A stretch of DNA of 64,000 nucleotides from Flavobacterium sp. FEMGT703F (GCA_002786385.1 PGCN01000012.1:62001-126000), one strand, 5' to 3'. Numbered from the stretch's first letter, positions 52,099 to 62,761 are shown. The notes: generated from the letters alone by a model not told the origin. Program-made: numbers and translations.

Positions 52099-54363
52099 TT
52101 AGGCTTTACCCGCAGCAATTAAGTTCAAGGCTGAACCGGCTACGAACCAACCAATCTGGCTTTCGTTGTACGTGTGGTTGGCCAAGATGGTATCTTTAGA
52201 ACCATCTGCATGAACAAACTCTAACGTTAACGGTTTGCCCGGAGCAAATTCGGTTAAATCTAAGAAGTTGATGGTATCGTCTTCTTGAATTTTGTCGTAA
52301 TCGGCTTCGTTGGCGAAAGTCAAGGCCAACATACCTTGTTTTTTCAAGTTGGTTTCATGGATACGCGCAAATGATTTTACCAATACCGCTTTTACACCCA
52401 AGAAACGTGGCTCCATCGCAGCATGTTCACGAGACGAACCTTCTCCGTAATTGTGATCTCCTACTACTATAGAAGGCACTCCGGCAGCTTTGTAAGCTCT
52501 TTGTACTGCAGGAACAGCATCGTAAGCACCGTTCAATTGGTTTTTCACTTTATTGGCTTCTTGATTGAAAGCATTAATCGCTCCAATCAACATATTGTTG
52601 GAAATATTGTCCAAGTGTCCGCGGAAACGCAACCAAGGTCCGGCCATTGAAATGTGGTCGGTAGTACATTTGCCAAACGCTTTGATTAACAACTTGGCAC
52701 CTGAAATATTTTTCCCGTCCCAAGCTTCAAATGGCGCTAACAATTGTAAACGATCAGACGTAGGCGAAACCACAACTTCCACTGATGAACCATCAGCCGC
52801 TGGTGCTTGGAAACCGGCATCTTCTACATCAAAACCTCTGGTTGGCAATTCGTCACCCGTAGGCGGATTTAATTTTACGGCTTCCCCTTTATCGTTTAAT
52901 AACGTATCGGTGATTGGATTGAAAGACAAATCTCCCGAGATAGCCAAAGCAGCTACCATTTCCGGTGAAGTCACAAACGCGTGTGTATTTGGATTTCCGT
53001 CGGCACGTTTAGAAAAGTTTCTGTTGAACGAGTGAACAATGGTGTTTTTCTCTCCTTTATCTGCACCTGTTCTGTCCCATTGTCCGATACATGGACCACA
53101 AGCATTGGTAAACACTTTAGTGCCCATTTTTTCGAAAGTGGCAATGATACCGTCTCTTTCGATAGTATAACGAATTTGCTCAGAACCCGGATTGATTCCG
53201 AATTCCGATTTAGGTGTGATTCCGTGTGCTACGGCTTGCTCTACAATAGAAGCAGCACGCGCCATATCTTCGTAAGAAGAGTTAGTACAAGAACCGATTA
53301 ATCCCCACTCTACTTTTAACGGCCATCCGTTTGCAGTAGCTTCTTCTTTCATTTTAGACACAGGCGTCCCTCTGTCCGGCGTGAAAGGTCCATTGATATG
53401 TGGTTCTAATTCAGATAAATTAATTTCGATTAATTGGTCGAAGTAATCGGCAGGATTAGCATACACTTCGGCATCGGCAGTTAAGTAAGAAGCTACTTTA
53501 TCAGCAGCATTTACCACATCTTGACGACCGGTAGCAGCTAAGTATCTTCTCATAGAATCGTCGTAACCGAAAGTGGAAGTAGTGGCTCCGATTTCGGCAC
53601 CCATATTACAAATGGTTCCTTTTCCGGTACACGACATAGAAGTAGCACCTTCTCCGAAATATTCAACAATAGCACCAGTTCCGCCTTTTACAGTCAAAAT
53701 ATCAGCTACTTTTAAGATTACGTCTTTTGGCGCAGTCCAACCGTTTAATTTTCCGGTCAATTTTACACCGATTAATTTAGGGAATTTCAACTCCCATGAC
53801 ATGCCCGACATTACGTCTACAGCATCGGCACCACCAACACCAATGGCCAACATACCCAAACCACCGGCATTAACCGTGTGTGAATCGGTACCAATCATCA
53901 TTCCGCCCGGGAACGCATAATTTTCTAAAACGATTTGGTGGATAATTCCTGAACCCGGTTTCCAGAACCCGATTCCGTATTTGTTAGATACAGACGACAA
54001 AAAGTCGAATACTTCTTTGGATTGGGTATTAGCAACAGCCAAATCGGTTTTAGCACCAACTTTAGCTTGGATTAAGTGATCACAGTGTACCGTTGTTGGC
54101 ACAGCTACTTTGCTTTTTCCGGCATGCATAAATTGCAACAAAGCCATTTGAGCAGTAGCATCTTGACAAGCTACTCTATCAGGAGCAAAATCAACATAAT
54201 CTTTTCCGCGGGTAAACGATTGAGAAGGTGTTCCTTCCCATAAATGCGAATATAAAATCTTTTCAGATAAGGTAAGCGGACGCCCAACCAACTCTCGCGC
54301 TTTGTCTACACGAGCCGCCATGTTAGCGTACACTTTTTCAATCATTTCAATATCAAAAGCCAT
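52099..54363 (-). CDS. acn: Aconitate hydratase, mitochondrial type
   Basis: 754 residues, the size of mitochondrial aconitase (about 755 mature), not the 890-residue AcnA or AcnB types. Motifs include [31 protein letters not shown], the iron-sulfur cysteines in [11 protein letters not shown] and [10 protein letters not shown], and the swivel domain [22 protein letters not shown]. It isomerises citrate to isocitrate in the TCA cycle with a 4Fe-4S cluster. It is monocistronic, with a consensus promoter upstream. Confidence 0.93.
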   Translation of the reverse strand: MAFDIEMIEKVYANMAARVDKARELVGRPLTLSEKILYSHLWEGTPSQSFTRGKDYVDFAPDRVACQDATAQMALLQFMHAGKSKVAVPTTVHCDHLIQAKVGAKTDLAVANTQSKEVFDFLSSVSNKYGIGFWKPGSGIIHQIVLENYAFPGGMMIGTDSHTVNAGGLGMLAIGVGGADAVDVMSGMSWELKFPKLIGVKLTGKLNGWTAPKDVILKVADILTVKGGTGAIVEYFGEGATSMSCTGKGTICNMGAEIGATTSTFGYDDSMRRYLAATGRQDVVNAADKVASYLTADAEVYANPADYFDQLIEINLSELEPHINGPFTPDRGTPVSKMKEEATANGWPLKVEWGLIGSCTNSSYEDMARAASIVEQAVAHGITPKSEFGINPGSEQIRYTIERDGIIATFEKMGTKVFTNACGPCIGQWDRTGADKGEKNTIVHSFNRNFSKRADGNPNTHAFVTSPEMVAALAISGDLSFNPITDTLLNDKGEAVKLNPPTGDELPTRGFDVEDAGFQAPAADGSSVEVVVSPTSDRLQLLAPFEAWDGKNISGAKLLIKAFGKCTTDHISMAGPWLRFRGHLDNISNNMLIGAINAFNQEANKVKNQLNGAYDAVPAVQRAYKAAGVPSIVVGDHNYGEGSSREHAAMEPRFLGVKAVLVKSFARIHETNLKKQGMLALTFANEADYDKIQEDDTINFLDLTEFAPGKPLTLEFVHADGSKDTILANHTYNESQIGWFVAGSALNLIAAGKA

Positions 54364-54391
54364 AATAAATTTGGTTAATTTGTTTGCCTCG

Positions 54392-54422
54392 CAAATTTAC
54401 GAAAACGTTATACTTCTGGAAA
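54392..54422 (-). promoter_or_regulatory. Aconitase promoter with TTACGAAAACGTT motif
   Basis: On the minus strand the -7 box is TAAATTTG (54392-54399) and TTTC lies 19 bp upstream (54419-54422). The sequence TTACGAAAACGTT (54397-54409) in the spacer differs by one base from the left half of the gap palindrome. Confidence 0.55.
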
Positions 54423-54528
54423 GTTTTTACCAAAATATGTTGCGCCAAACGACCATTTTAAGGAATCGTAATTTTTGACACTTCTTTTTTAACAATAACG
54501 TATTTTAAAAGTCATAAATTGGCAATTA

Positions 54529-55656
54529 TTAATTTTTATCCCTCAAATTCATCAATGGTAATTCGTAGAAACGATAAAGTAAATGACTCAAAACTAAGGT
54601 CATTGTCAAATAGCCGAAAATAAAAACGGCTACTTGAAAAAGATTTTGAGCATCATAGGAAAGGTATTGCTTCATCAACAGCAAAATAACGCTGTAGTGA
54701 AGCAAATACATAGAATACGATATTTTGCTGAGCCAAACGATGGGTTTTTCCCAAAACAATTGGCTGCTTTTCCACTCCGACAAAAAAGGTAAAAAACAAG
54801 CCACAGCTAGAGACAATAAAGGCAAATATATGACGTTCCACAACCACGGATGTGTTTCAATTCCCCAACCCAAATAACCGATTACGAAAAACTGAAAAAA
54901 GAAAAGCAACGTCCCGATTCCCATCACCAACACCTGATATTTTTTCCAAAGCAGTTCGAATTGATAAAAAAGCCAACTGCACAAAACACCGATAAAAATG
55001 CTATCCAAACGGTAAATCACTACCGCTTTTAGCGACAAGTTCCATTGGGTTAAAGTGGTGTTTTGAGTGGTAATATGATAGCCGATTTTGGCACAAAAGA
55101 AAATTACAATCAGCACCAGTACCGATCCTAAGAAAAATAGTGATTTATTTTTAGGCTTAATAAAACTACCTGAAATCAACAAAAAGAAAGGCAACGTAAG
55201 ATAGGCAAATTCTTCTACTGATAAGCTCCAGGATTCCGGAAAAAACGGCAACATGGTGGTATGGAGATTTTGCCAAAAGAAAAAATACTTCCACCAAGAC
55301 AAAGCAGCATAACCAACAATGGAAGCGATAAGTAAATTGAGTACTAAGACCAGAAAATAATTCGGTAGCGTTCGGAACCATCTTCGTTTGAGAAAATAAA
55401 AAACCGTGGCCAAACTGAAATCAGATTTCAGGTACAATTGGTAGAGAATTTTACCGATAAGAAAACCACTCAAGACAAAGAAAATCTCCACACCTAAAAA
55501 CCCGGACAACTCCAACAATTGAAATAACAAGCTATCGTTTTCGGGCACTATCCATGCGCAATGCCCTATTACCACCATCAGTATGGCATTGGCTCGCATT
55601 AGGTCGAGTCCGAAGATTCTATGAGTGTCGGAATGTTGGTTTACTATTTTATTCAT
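54529..55656 (-). CDS. Acyltransferase 3 family membrane protein (OafA-like)
   Basis: 375 residues with about ten hydrophobic segments. The opening RIFGLDLMRANAILMVVIGHCAW carries the conserved Arg and His of acyltransferase-3 proteins, and FFVLSGFLIGKILYQL follows. These inner-membrane enzymes O-acetylate or O-acylate surface sugars. The substrate is not evident and there is no polysaccharide cluster here. It is 31 bp after moxR and may be read from the same transcript. Confidence 0.88.
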   Translation of the reverse strand: MNKIVNQHSDTHRIFGLDLMRANAILMVVIGHCAWIVPENDSLLFQLLELSGFLGVEIFFVLSGFLIGKILYQLYLKSDFSLATVFYFLKRRWFRTLPNYFLVLVLNLLIASIVGYAALSWWKYFFFWQNLHTTMLPFFPESWSLSVEEFAYLTLPFFLLISGSFIKPKNKSLFFLGSVLVLIVIFFCAKIGYHITTQNTTLTQWNLSLKAVVIYRLDSIFIGVLCSWLFYQFELLWKKYQVLVMGIGTLLFFFQFFVIGYLGWGIETHPWLWNVIYLPLLSLAVACFLPFLSEWKSSQLFWEKPIVWLSKISYSMYLLHYSVILLLMKQYLSYDAQNLFQVAVFIFGYLTMTLVLSHLLYRFYELPLMNLRDKN

Positions 55657-55687
55657 TGATTAAATGTAATAAAATACTAAATCCCGA

Positions 55688-56641
55688 TTACAATAATTTA
55701 CTGATGATTTGCTCTTCTGTAATTCCTTCCGCGTCGGCTTTGTAGTTTTTGATGATTCTGTGACGCAAAATGCCGGTAGCGACTGCTTTTACATCTTCTA
55801 TATCCGGCGAAAATTTACCATTAAAAGCAGCATGAGCTTTGGCTGCCAAAATCAGGTTTTGCGAAGCACGCGGTCCGGCACCCCAATCCAAATAATTGTT
55901 TACGTATTCAGAAGCCAAGTTGCTTTTCGGACGGGTTTTGCCTACCAAAGTCACCGCGTATTCAATTACATTGTCGGCTACGGGAACGCGACGAATTAAA
56001 TGCTGGAAGTCTATGATTTCCTGGGCGGTAAACAAAGCATTAATAGTAGCCTTAGCATCGCTGGTGGTACTTTTCACCACTTGTACTTCCTCTTCATAGG
56101 TTGGATAATCCAATTTAATGGCAAACATAAAACGGTCTAATTGCGCTTCCGGTAATGGATAAGTGCCTTCTTGCTCAATTGGGTTTTGGGTAGCCAATAC
56201 AAAATACGGCAAGGACAATTTATAGTTCTGACCGGCTATGGTTACCGAACGCTCCTGCATGGCTTCGAGCAAAGCAGCTTGCGTTTTCGGTGGTGTTCTG
56301 TTGATTTCATCAGCCAAAATGATATTGGCAAAGATTGGTCCTTTGATGAACTTGAACTGACGGTTTTCGTCTAAAATTTCACTTCCTAAAATATCGGAAG
56401 GCATCAAATCGGGTGTAAACTGTATGCGTTTGAAATCCAATCCCAAAGCTTGCGAAATGGTGTTGACCATTAAGGTTTTGGCCAAACCGGGAACGCCGAC
56501 TAACAAAGCGTGTCCGCCGGAAAATATACTCAACAAAATCTGGTCGACTACGTCTTCCTGACCTACAATAATTTTGGAGATTTCCTTCTTGAGTTCAATT
56601 CTTTTTTGAACTAAATTTTGAATGGCAGCTACATCAGACAT
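55688..56641 (-). CDS. MoxR-family AAA+ ATPase
   Basis: 317 residues. Walker A GVPGLAKT, Walker B and MoxR signature ADEINRTPPKTQAALLEAMQERSV, sensor ATQNPIEQEGTYPLPEAQLDRF. MoxR ATPases act as chaperones, often activating von Willebrand-factor-type proteins encoded next to them. Here no VWA or DUF58 gene is adjacent; upstream is the isomerase group (70-bp gap) and downstream an acyltransferase. Confidence 0.93.
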   Translation of the reverse strand: MSDVAAIQNLVQKRIELKKEISKIIVGQEDVVDQILLSIFSGGHALLVGVPGLAKTLMVNTISQALGLDFKRIQFTPDLMPSDILGSEILDENRQFKFIKGPIFANIILADEINRTPPKTQAALLEAMQERSVTIAGQNYKLSLPYFVLATQNPIEQEGTYPLPEAQLDRFMFAIKLDYPTYEEEVQVVKSTTSDAKATINALFTAQEIIDFQHLIRRVPVADNVIEYAVTLVGKTRPKSNLASEYVNNYLDWGAGPRASQNLILAAKAHAAFNGKFSPDIEDVKAVATGILRHRIIKNYKADAEGITEEQIISKLL

Positions 56642-56711
56642 TAGATTTCGAATTTATGCTGTTAGGAATTAGTTTAACAAGTACAAGTTACATTAAAATT
56701 TAACCAAGACA

Positions 56712-58118
56712 CTATTTTTTCAACCAATTATTGAGAAACAAACAATCTCTGTATTCTCCATTGATTTTGATGTAGGTTTCTTTGATTTTCTCATCGGTCC
56801 ATTTGGCAATGGCTTTGATTTGCTTTTCTTTGAGCGCTAAATCTTTGATTTTGATATAATCTTTGGCGTAATCCGCAGTATGCTCATTGATACGGTTGGT
56901 TACGGTTATGATTTTGTATTTTTTCCCACTTCTCGGATCGTCATCTAAAATCGGAGCCGTGATGGCGCCATCTTTCAAGTTAGACACTTCACTGTACAAG
57001 GTTGGATCCATTTTGGTCAATTCGAAACGTGTATCTTGGGTTTTCGGATTGATCAAAGTTCCGCCATTGGCTCGGGTTTCTTTCTCATCAGACAAAGTTC
57101 GAGCCGCTTCAGCAAAAGTAAGCTCACCTTTTTCGATGCGAGATTTGATGGCTATAATTTTCTCACGGGCGTCTTTTAGAGCTTGGTCGGACACTTTCGG
57201 CATCATTAAAATATGACGCAACTCAACTTCTTGACCTCTGATTTTTTCTACCATAATGATGTGGTATCCATATTCGGTTTCGAAAGGTTCTGAAATTTCA
57301 CCTTCGCCCAAACTAAAAGCCACATCTTTAAATTCTTTCACAAACTGTGTCTTTCTGTTGATTTTATAAAATCCACCGCTAGAAGCCGATGCACGGTCGT
57401 CGGTATAAATAACGGCTCTGGTTTTAAAGCTGGCACCGGCCAACACCTCTGCTTTAATTTCTTTGAGTCGGCGAATCACACGTTGTTTTTCTTCATCCGT
57501 AATTTTTGGGATAATCACAATTTGAGCCACTTCCATTTCAGCACCGAAAACCGGCAATTCGTCTTGCGGAATCGATTTGAAGAAAGTTCGGGTTTCTTCC
57601 GGCGTAATTTCTACAGCATCTACAATTTTTCTGCGCATTTCACCCGAAAGCTTATTGGTTTTGATAATATCGAACAAATCTGTTCTGAAATCGTCTTCCG
57701 TATCTTTTTTGAAATACTGGATTACTTTTTCCATAGAACCTAATTGCTCCACCATATAAGCAATTTGCTCGCTCATTTTCTCCTTTACTTCCTCGTCTTT
57801 TACCACTATACTGTCTTGTATGGCTTGGTGAGCGTACAATTTGTCTTCTAACAAACCGCCTAACATTTGACAACGACTGATGTCTTTGGTAGATTGACCT
57901 TGACTGGCCAACTCCAAATAAGCTTTATCAATATCGGAATCCAAAACCAAATAATCGCCTACAGTAGCAATAATGCCGTCTACCTTTAATTTTTTGGTTG
58001 GACCGGCTTGTGGTTTGGGTTTAATGCTGTCTTTGATAATTTCTTGTGCATTGACAGCGCCAACGGAACAAATCACCGCTAAAACGGCTATAGCCAGTTG
58101 GTTATTTATATATTTCAT
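56712..58118 (-). CDS. SurA-like peptidylprolyl isomerase with two parvulin domains
   Basis: 468 residues from MKYINNQLAIAVLAVICSVG, which gives a normal signal peptide (cleaved after VNAQ). Fourteen more in-frame codons upstream overlap the preceding gene further and are unlikely. A SurA-N-like helical domain (about 40-170) and two parvulin domains (about 175-275 and 285-395; GYHIIMVEKIRGQEVELRHILM spans the junction) are visible. It is a periplasmic chaperone/isomerase for outer-membrane proteins. It overlaps the upstream lipoprotein gene by 17 bp, so translation is coupled. Confidence 0.9.
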   Translation of the reverse strand: MKYINNQLAIAVLAVICSVGAVNAQEIIKDSIKPKPQAGPTKKLKVDGIIATVGDYLVLDSDIDKAYLELASQGQSTKDISRCQMLGGLLEDKLYAHQAIQDSIVVKDEEVKEKMSEQIAYMVEQLGSMEKVIQYFKKDTEDDFRTDLFDIIKTNKLSGEMRRKIVDAVEITPEETRTFFKSIPQDELPVFGAEMEVAQIVIIPKITDEEKQRVIRRLKEIKAEVLAGASFKTRAVIYTDDRASASSGGFYKINRKTQFVKEFKDVAFSLGEGEISEPFETEYGYHIIMVEKIRGQEVELRHILMMPKVSDQALKDAREKIIAIKSRIEKGELTFAEAARTLSDEKETRANGGTLINPKTQDTRFELTKMDPTLYSEVSNLKDGAITAPILDDDPRSGKKYKIITVTNRINEHTADYAKDYIKIKDLALKEKQIKAIAKWTDEKIKETYIKINGEYRDCLFLNNWLKK

Positions 58119-58950
58119 AATCATTGTTTTTAATGGCATCATCGGTAATTTCTTTTTCAAACTGCTTTATTAATTCTAATTTTCTTTTGTTCAGGATAAC
58201 TTCCTTTAAGATGGGTTTGATGTATTCAAATGGTGACACTTGATTTTTATCAATCACATTGGTTATTTTTATCAGATAGACATCGTCGTTCGATTGTATT
58301 TCTGCTTTTTTTCCGGGTCTGATGATTTCATCTCTGTTGTCTGGATTGATCACCGGGAGTTTGTAATACACCTGGCTCAAATCGACCCAAACCGAATCAT
58401 TCATAGCGAAACTTTTAAACTGTAACGCGTAGGTATCCCAGAACTTTTTGTCTTTCTTACTATAATTAAAGAACTTATTTCTAATGGTGGCAAAGCGTGG
58501 ATTATCTTTGGCAACATTGATAAACCGCAGGCGGACTAAGGTACCGTTGGTTTTAAAATTTTCTCTATTCTCTTTGTAATAGGCCTTTAATTCGTCCTCA
58601 TTCACCAAAGTATCAACCGTATTTTTTACGACTTCTTCGATATAAGCCTTGGTGTACAAATCTATTTTATATTGCTTGATTAAAGCATTGTACTCGCTTT
58701 TCTTCTTATCGCTCAAGTTGCGCTCAGCTGCTTCAATCAGAAGTTTTTGACTCGCCCATCGATTGATAAAATCCCGAACCAAAAGAATACTGTCGGCTTT
58801 AGACGTTCCTGCCGGAACCAGCGTAGCAATATCACTTTTGTACAAGTAGCTCTTTCCGACTCTGGCAATCGATTCCGGTTTTTGTTCAGGCTTGAAATAA
58901 TTACAAGAAGCGAACAAACATAAGAGTAAAAAAAAACTACTTCTGATCAT
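58102..58950 (-). CDS. Lipoprotein related to SurA with a degenerate parvulin region
   Basis: 282 residues. MIRSSFFLLLCLFASC is a lipoprotein signal with Cys16; the residues after it (NYFKPEQ) lack the acidic surface-export signal, so a periplasm-facing location is predicted. Residues about 25-140 resemble the SurA N-terminal chaperone domain. The place of the parvulin domain keeps an RFINV strand but has lost the SxD/G-F-G-H motifs, so isomerase activity is doubtful. It starts at the base next to the stop of the 655-residue isomerase gene and overlaps the SurA-like gene: a coupled trio. Confidence 0.82.
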   Translation of the reverse strand: MIRSSFFLLLCLFASCNYFKPEQKPESIARVGKSYLYKSDIATLVPAGTSKADSILLVRDFINRWASQKLLIEAAERNLSDKKKSEYNALIKQYKIDLYTKAYIEEVVKNTVDTLVNEDELKAYYKENRENFKTNGTLVRLRFINVAKDNPRFATIRNKFFNYSKKDKKFWDTYALQFKSFAMNDSVWVDLSQVYYKLPVINPDNRDEIIRPGKKAEIQSNDDVYLIKITNVIDKNQVSPFEYIKPILKEVILNKRKLELIKQFEKEITDDAIKNNDYEIYK

Positions 58951-60918
58951 TTAGGGATGCAACTGTTTTTTAACACGCTCAAAGACGTCTTGGTTGACTT
59001 TCACGTTGAATTCTTGCTTCAAGTCATCTACCCATCTTTGTTCTAAATATTGTTGGTATTCGTTAACCAATTTACCGCGACACTCGTCTAAGGTTTTCAC
59101 TGCTGCCGGCAACACTTTGTCGACTTTCACCACAAAATAATATTCTCCTTCTTTAAAGATATCCGAAATACCTACTTCAAACTTGGTAGCTTTCGGCAAG
59201 GCACTGTTGCCTTCTTCAAACTTACCGGTGTTGGCCATAATATTAACTACATTGTCAACATTAAGCTTGTCTTTAATCGCTTGCGGATCCGTATTCTTTT
59301 TCAACAAAGCCAAGGCTTTCTTGATGGTTTCCATTTTGGTGGAAGACAAGATAGTGGCTTCAACCCTATTTTTCCACATGTGGTTGAATTTGGTCGAATT
59401 GTAAAAACCTTGTAAACCTACCGTATCAGTCTTAGCACGTTCCCAAATTTCTTTTTCCATTAAATCAAACAACAGCAAACCATCGCGGTATTCGTCCATC
59501 ACATAGGCAAAATCAGGAAACTCTGTCTCTAAATTTTCATCATAATAAGACGTCAATTGCTCATCCAAAAATTGTTCATAAAGTTGATCAATTAAAAGAG
59601 ATAGCGGTTTTACTTTAAGACCGGCTTTTTGCTTTTTGTCTACAAAATCCAAGAACTTCTTACCTTCAATTTTTTTAGCATTGATGGTTAATAATATACC
59701 GGTATAATCTTTGGCAGCTTCCGGTTGCGACCATTTTGATTCGTAAAAATCAGGAGTAATCCATTTAGCCAATTGAGCGTAAACTTTAGTATCTTTTTTA
59801 TAAGTGTATTTTTTTCTGAGTTTCTCGTTAAGTGAAGCCGTTATTTTTTTGGAACGATCATCTTTACCGATTTTATTTTCCAATTCCATTTTCATTTCAG
59901 ACATGGTACGAATCGGATGTTTTTCGATTAACTTCACGATATGCCATCCGAATTCTGATTGAAATGGTTTAGAGATATCGTTAGGCTTGGCCAGAGAAAA
60001 GGCTACTTCTTCGAACTCCTCTGAGCTAAGTTGACCCGATCCGAATTTACTCAGCAATCCGCCTTTGGGTGAAGAGGATTTGTCTTCTGAAAATTGTTTG
60101 GCTAAGTCTTCGAACTTTTCGCCTTGTTGGATTTTTTGGTAAATCTCGTTGATGGTTTTTTCCGGTTTGCCTTGGTCAGCATCTTCCGGTTTCGCTTTTA
60201 AAATCATAATGTGTGCCACCGTAACCTCGCCTCTGTTAGGCCTGATGTCATTGACCTTTACAATGTGGTAACCAAAACGAGTGCGGGTGATTTTAGAAAC
60301 TTTGCCTTTAGCAGTGTTGTAAGCGGCATTTTCAAAACCATATACCATTCTGAAAGCCGTAAAATATCCCAAGTCACCTTTGTTTTCTTTGGCCGACGGG
60401 TCTTCGGAAAACTGCTCCGCTAAAACCGCAAAGTCTTCACCGTTATTAGCTCTTTTGGCAATATCTTCAATTTTTTTATAGGCTTTTAGCGTGTCTTCGG
60501 GTGTCGCATTTTCGTCAACTAAGATTAAAATATGAGACGCTCTGACTTCTTTTTGCAATCGATTATAAGCTTCTTCGATTAAGGCTTCGGTAATCTTGGT
60601 ATCGTTAAAATAGTTTTTAGCCAATTGATTTCGGTACGATTTCAACTCGGCTTGGTATTTAGCACTGTTTTGCAACCCTAATTTATACGCCTTGTTTACT
60701 TTTAATTTGTAACCGATAAAAAGTTCTAAGTATTGGTTTAAATCTTTTTGAGATTCGTCTTTCACCAAGTCTAAGTTTTTCTTGTAAACCCTTGCAAACT
60801 CATCAGTATCGTATGCTTTATCATTGATGGTAAACAAAACTTCTTTGGTGTTGGTTTGCCCGAAACCGGCCGCAGCCACCAACAGGAACAATCCTAAAAA
60901 AAACGGTTTTATACTCAT
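58951..60918 (-). CDS. PpiC/SurA-type peptidylprolyl isomerase with tandem parvulin domains
   Basis: 655 residues from MSIKPFFLGLFLLVAAAGFG (signal peptide to GFGQ); an in-frame start at 60972 adds 18 charged residues and is rejected. After a helical chaperone part come two parvulin domains (about 125-222 with VRASHILILVDE and GYHIVKVND; about 230-335 with VTVAHIMILKA and GWHIVKLIE). About 300 further residues form a helical C-terminal domain. It is a periplasmic folding factor, first gene of the leftward unit. Confidence 0.9.
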   Translation of the reverse strand: MSIKPFFLGLFLLVAAAGFGQTNTKEVLFTINDKAYDTDEFARVYKKNLDLVKDESQKDLNQYLELFIGYKLKVNKAYKLGLQNSAKYQAELKSYRNQLAKNYFNDTKITEALIEEAYNRLQKEVRASHILILVDENATPEDTLKAYKKIEDIAKRANNGEDFAVLAEQFSEDPSAKENKGDLGYFTAFRMVYGFENAAYNTAKGKVSKITRTRFGYHIVKVNDIRPNRGEVTVAHIMILKAKPEDADQGKPEKTINEIYQKIQQGEKFEDLAKQFSEDKSSSPKGGLLSKFGSGQLSSEEFEEVAFSLAKPNDISKPFQSEFGWHIVKLIEKHPIRTMSEMKMELENKIGKDDRSKKITASLNEKLRKKYTYKKDTKVYAQLAKWITPDFYESKWSQPEAAKDYTGILLTINAKKIEGKKFLDFVDKKQKAGLKVKPLSLLIDQLYEQFLDEQLTSYYDENLETEFPDFAYVMDEYRDGLLLFDLMEKEIWERAKTDTVGLQGFYNSTKFNHMWKNRVEATILSSTKMETIKKALALLKKNTDPQAIKDKLNVDNVVNIMANTGKFEEGNSALPKATKFEVGISDIFKEGEYYFVVKVDKVLPAAVKTLDECRGKLVNEYQQYLEQRWVDDLKQEFNVKVNQDVFERVKKQLHP

Positions 60919-61006
60919 AGGTCTTTGTTTCTTTGTAAAATCAGCATTAAATTTTTGATTTCGTTGCCACATCTTGAACGAATCATTTTATAGTGGTAAC
61001 AATCAA

Positions 61007-61037
61007 CAAAAGTAACAATTCAAACACATTATACAAG
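61007..61037 (-). promoter_or_regulatory. Promoter of the isomerase unit
   Basis: On the minus strand TACTTTTG (61007-61014) with CTTG 19 bp upstream (61034-61037), the same box pair type as the HU promoter. The leader to the chosen start at 60918 is about 80 bases. Confidence 0.62.
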
Positions 61038-61142
61038 TATAGCGCTGACTATTAACAAAATTTTATTAACAGAATTTTAGGGTCATTTCAGAAGAAAAAA
61101 AACTCCGAAAGATTAGGAGCTCGAATTCTGAGTAAATAATAG

Positions 61143-61150
61143 TATTTTTG
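61143..61150 (+). promoter_or_regulatory. prfC promoter -7 box
   Basis: TATTTTTG followed by CAAACC, a full -7 match, 21 bp before the ATG. It overlaps an in-frame upstream start at 61148, which rules that start out. Confidence 0.6.
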
Positions 61151-61171
61151 CAAACCATTTATCAAAAATTC

Positions 61172-62761
61172 ATGAGTTTTTTAAAAGAAATACAACGTCG
61201 CAGAACATTCGGTATTATTTCGCACCCCGATGCCGGTAAAACGACCTTGACGGAAAAATTATTGCTTTTCGGAGGTGCTATCCAAGAAGCTGGTGCCGTT
61301 AAAAACAACAAAATCAAAAAAGGAGCTACTTCCGATTTCATGGAAATAGAGCGCCAAAGAGGGATTTCGGTGGCCACATCGGTTTTGGCATTCAACTATC
61401 AAGACAAGAAAATCAACATACTCGATACTCCGGGACACAAAGATTTTGCCGAGGACACTTTCAGAACCCTAACGGCTGTAGACAGCGTAATTGTGGTAAT
61501 TGACGTAGCCAAAGGGGTTGAGGAACAAACCGAAAAATTGGTGGAAGTTTGCCGAATGAGAAACATTCCGATGATTGTTTTCATTAACAAACTCGACCGT
61601 GAAGGAAAAGATGCTTTTGACTTGATGGATGAAGTAGAACAAAAACTCAAACTGAGCGTTACGCCGTTGAGTTTCCCTATCGGTATGGGTTATGACTTCC
61701 AAGGAATTTACAATATTTGGGAGCAAAACATCAATCTGTTTAGCGGCGACAGTAGAAAAAATATTGAAGACACTATTGCTTTTTCCGACATCAATAGTCC
61801 GGAATTAGAAAAAATTATAGGCGAGAAACCGGCGGTTAAACTGCGAGAAGAATTGGAATTAATAGATGAAGTTTATCCGGCTTTTGACCGTGAAGCTTAT
61901 TTGAACGGCGATTTACAACCGGTGTTTTTCGGATCGGCTTTGAACAATTTCGGGGTTAGAGAACTATTGGATTGCTTTGTCCAAATTGCGCCTTCCCCAA
62001 GACCGAAAGAATCGGAAACCCGTTTAGTACATCCGGAAGAAGAAAAAATGAGCGGCTTTGTCTTTAAAATACACGCCAATATGGATCCGAAACACCGCGA
62101 CCGTTTGGCTTTCGTAAAAATTGTATCGGGAACTTTTGAAAGAAACAAGCCTTACACCCATGTTCGATTGAATAAAAATTTAAAGTTTTCGAGTCCGAAT
62201 GCTTTTTTTGCCGAGAAGAAAGAAATTGTAGATATTTCATATCCCGGCGATATTGTAGGCTTACACGACACAGGTAATTTCAAAATCGGTGACACTTTGA
62301 CTGAAGGTGAAATGATGAGCTTTAAAGGTATTCCGAGTTTTTCACCGGAGCATTTCCGTTACATTAACAATGCCGACCCGCTCAAAGCCAAACAATTGGA
62401 CAAAGGTGTTGATCAATTAATGGACGAAGGTGTAGCACAATTGTTCACCTTAGAAATGAACAACCGAAAAGTTATCGGTACGGTTGGTGCATTGCAATAC
62501 GAAGTAATTCAATACCGTTTGGAGCACGAATACGGCGCCAAATGCAGTTATGAAAACTTCCCGGTTCACAAGGCTTGCTGGGTAAAACCGAACGACCCAA
62601 AAAGCGAAGAGTTTAAAGAATTCAAGCGCATCAAGCAAAAGTTTTTGGCGCATGATAAATACGGACAATTGGTATTCTTGGCAGACTCGGAATTTACCAT
62701 TCAAATGACGCAGAGTAAATTCCCGAATGTAAAATTATTCTTTACTTCTGAATTCGATTGA
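61172..62761 (+). CDS. prfC: Peptide chain release factor 3
   Basis: 529 residues from MSFLKEIQRRRTFGIISHPDAG. GTPase motifs: G1 HPDAGKTT, G2 around RGISVATS, G3 DTPGHKDF, G4 NKLD. Domain II and the RF3-specific C-terminal domain (KCSYENFPVHKACWV) follow. RF3 uses GTP to eject RF1 and RF2 from the ribosome after peptide release. It is divergent from the isomerase unit. Confidence 0.95.
   Translation: MSFLKEIQRRRTFGIISHPDAGKTTLTEKLLLFGGAIQEAGAVKNNKIKKGATSDFMEIERQRGISVATSVLAFNYQDKKINILDTPGHKDFAEDTFRTLTAVDSVIVVIDVAKGVEEQTEKLVEVCRMRNIPMIVFINKLDREGKDAFDLMDEVEQKLKLSVTPLSFPIGMGYDFQGIYNIWEQNINLFSGDSRKNIEDTIAFSDINSPELEKIIGEKPAVKLREELELIDEVYPAFDREAYLNGDLQPVFFGSALNNFGVRELLDCFVQIAPSPRPKESETRLVHPEEEKMSGFVFKIHANMDPKHRDRLAFVKIVSGTFERNKPYTHVRLNKNLKFSSPNAFFAEKKEIVDISYPGDIVGLHDTGNFKIGDTLTEGEMMSFKGIPSFSPEHFRYINNADPLKAKQLDKGVDQLMDEGVAQLFTLEMNNRKVIGTVGALQYEVIQYRLEHEYGAKCSYENFPVHKACWVKPNDPKSEEFKEFKRIKQKFLAHDKYGQLVFLADSEFTIQMTQSKFPNVKLFFTSEFD

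Noticed and set aside
58102..58160. Frameshift between the lipoprotein and the SurA-like gene
   Set aside because: The 17-bp overlap is explained by a normal coupled start with a complete signal peptide at 58118.
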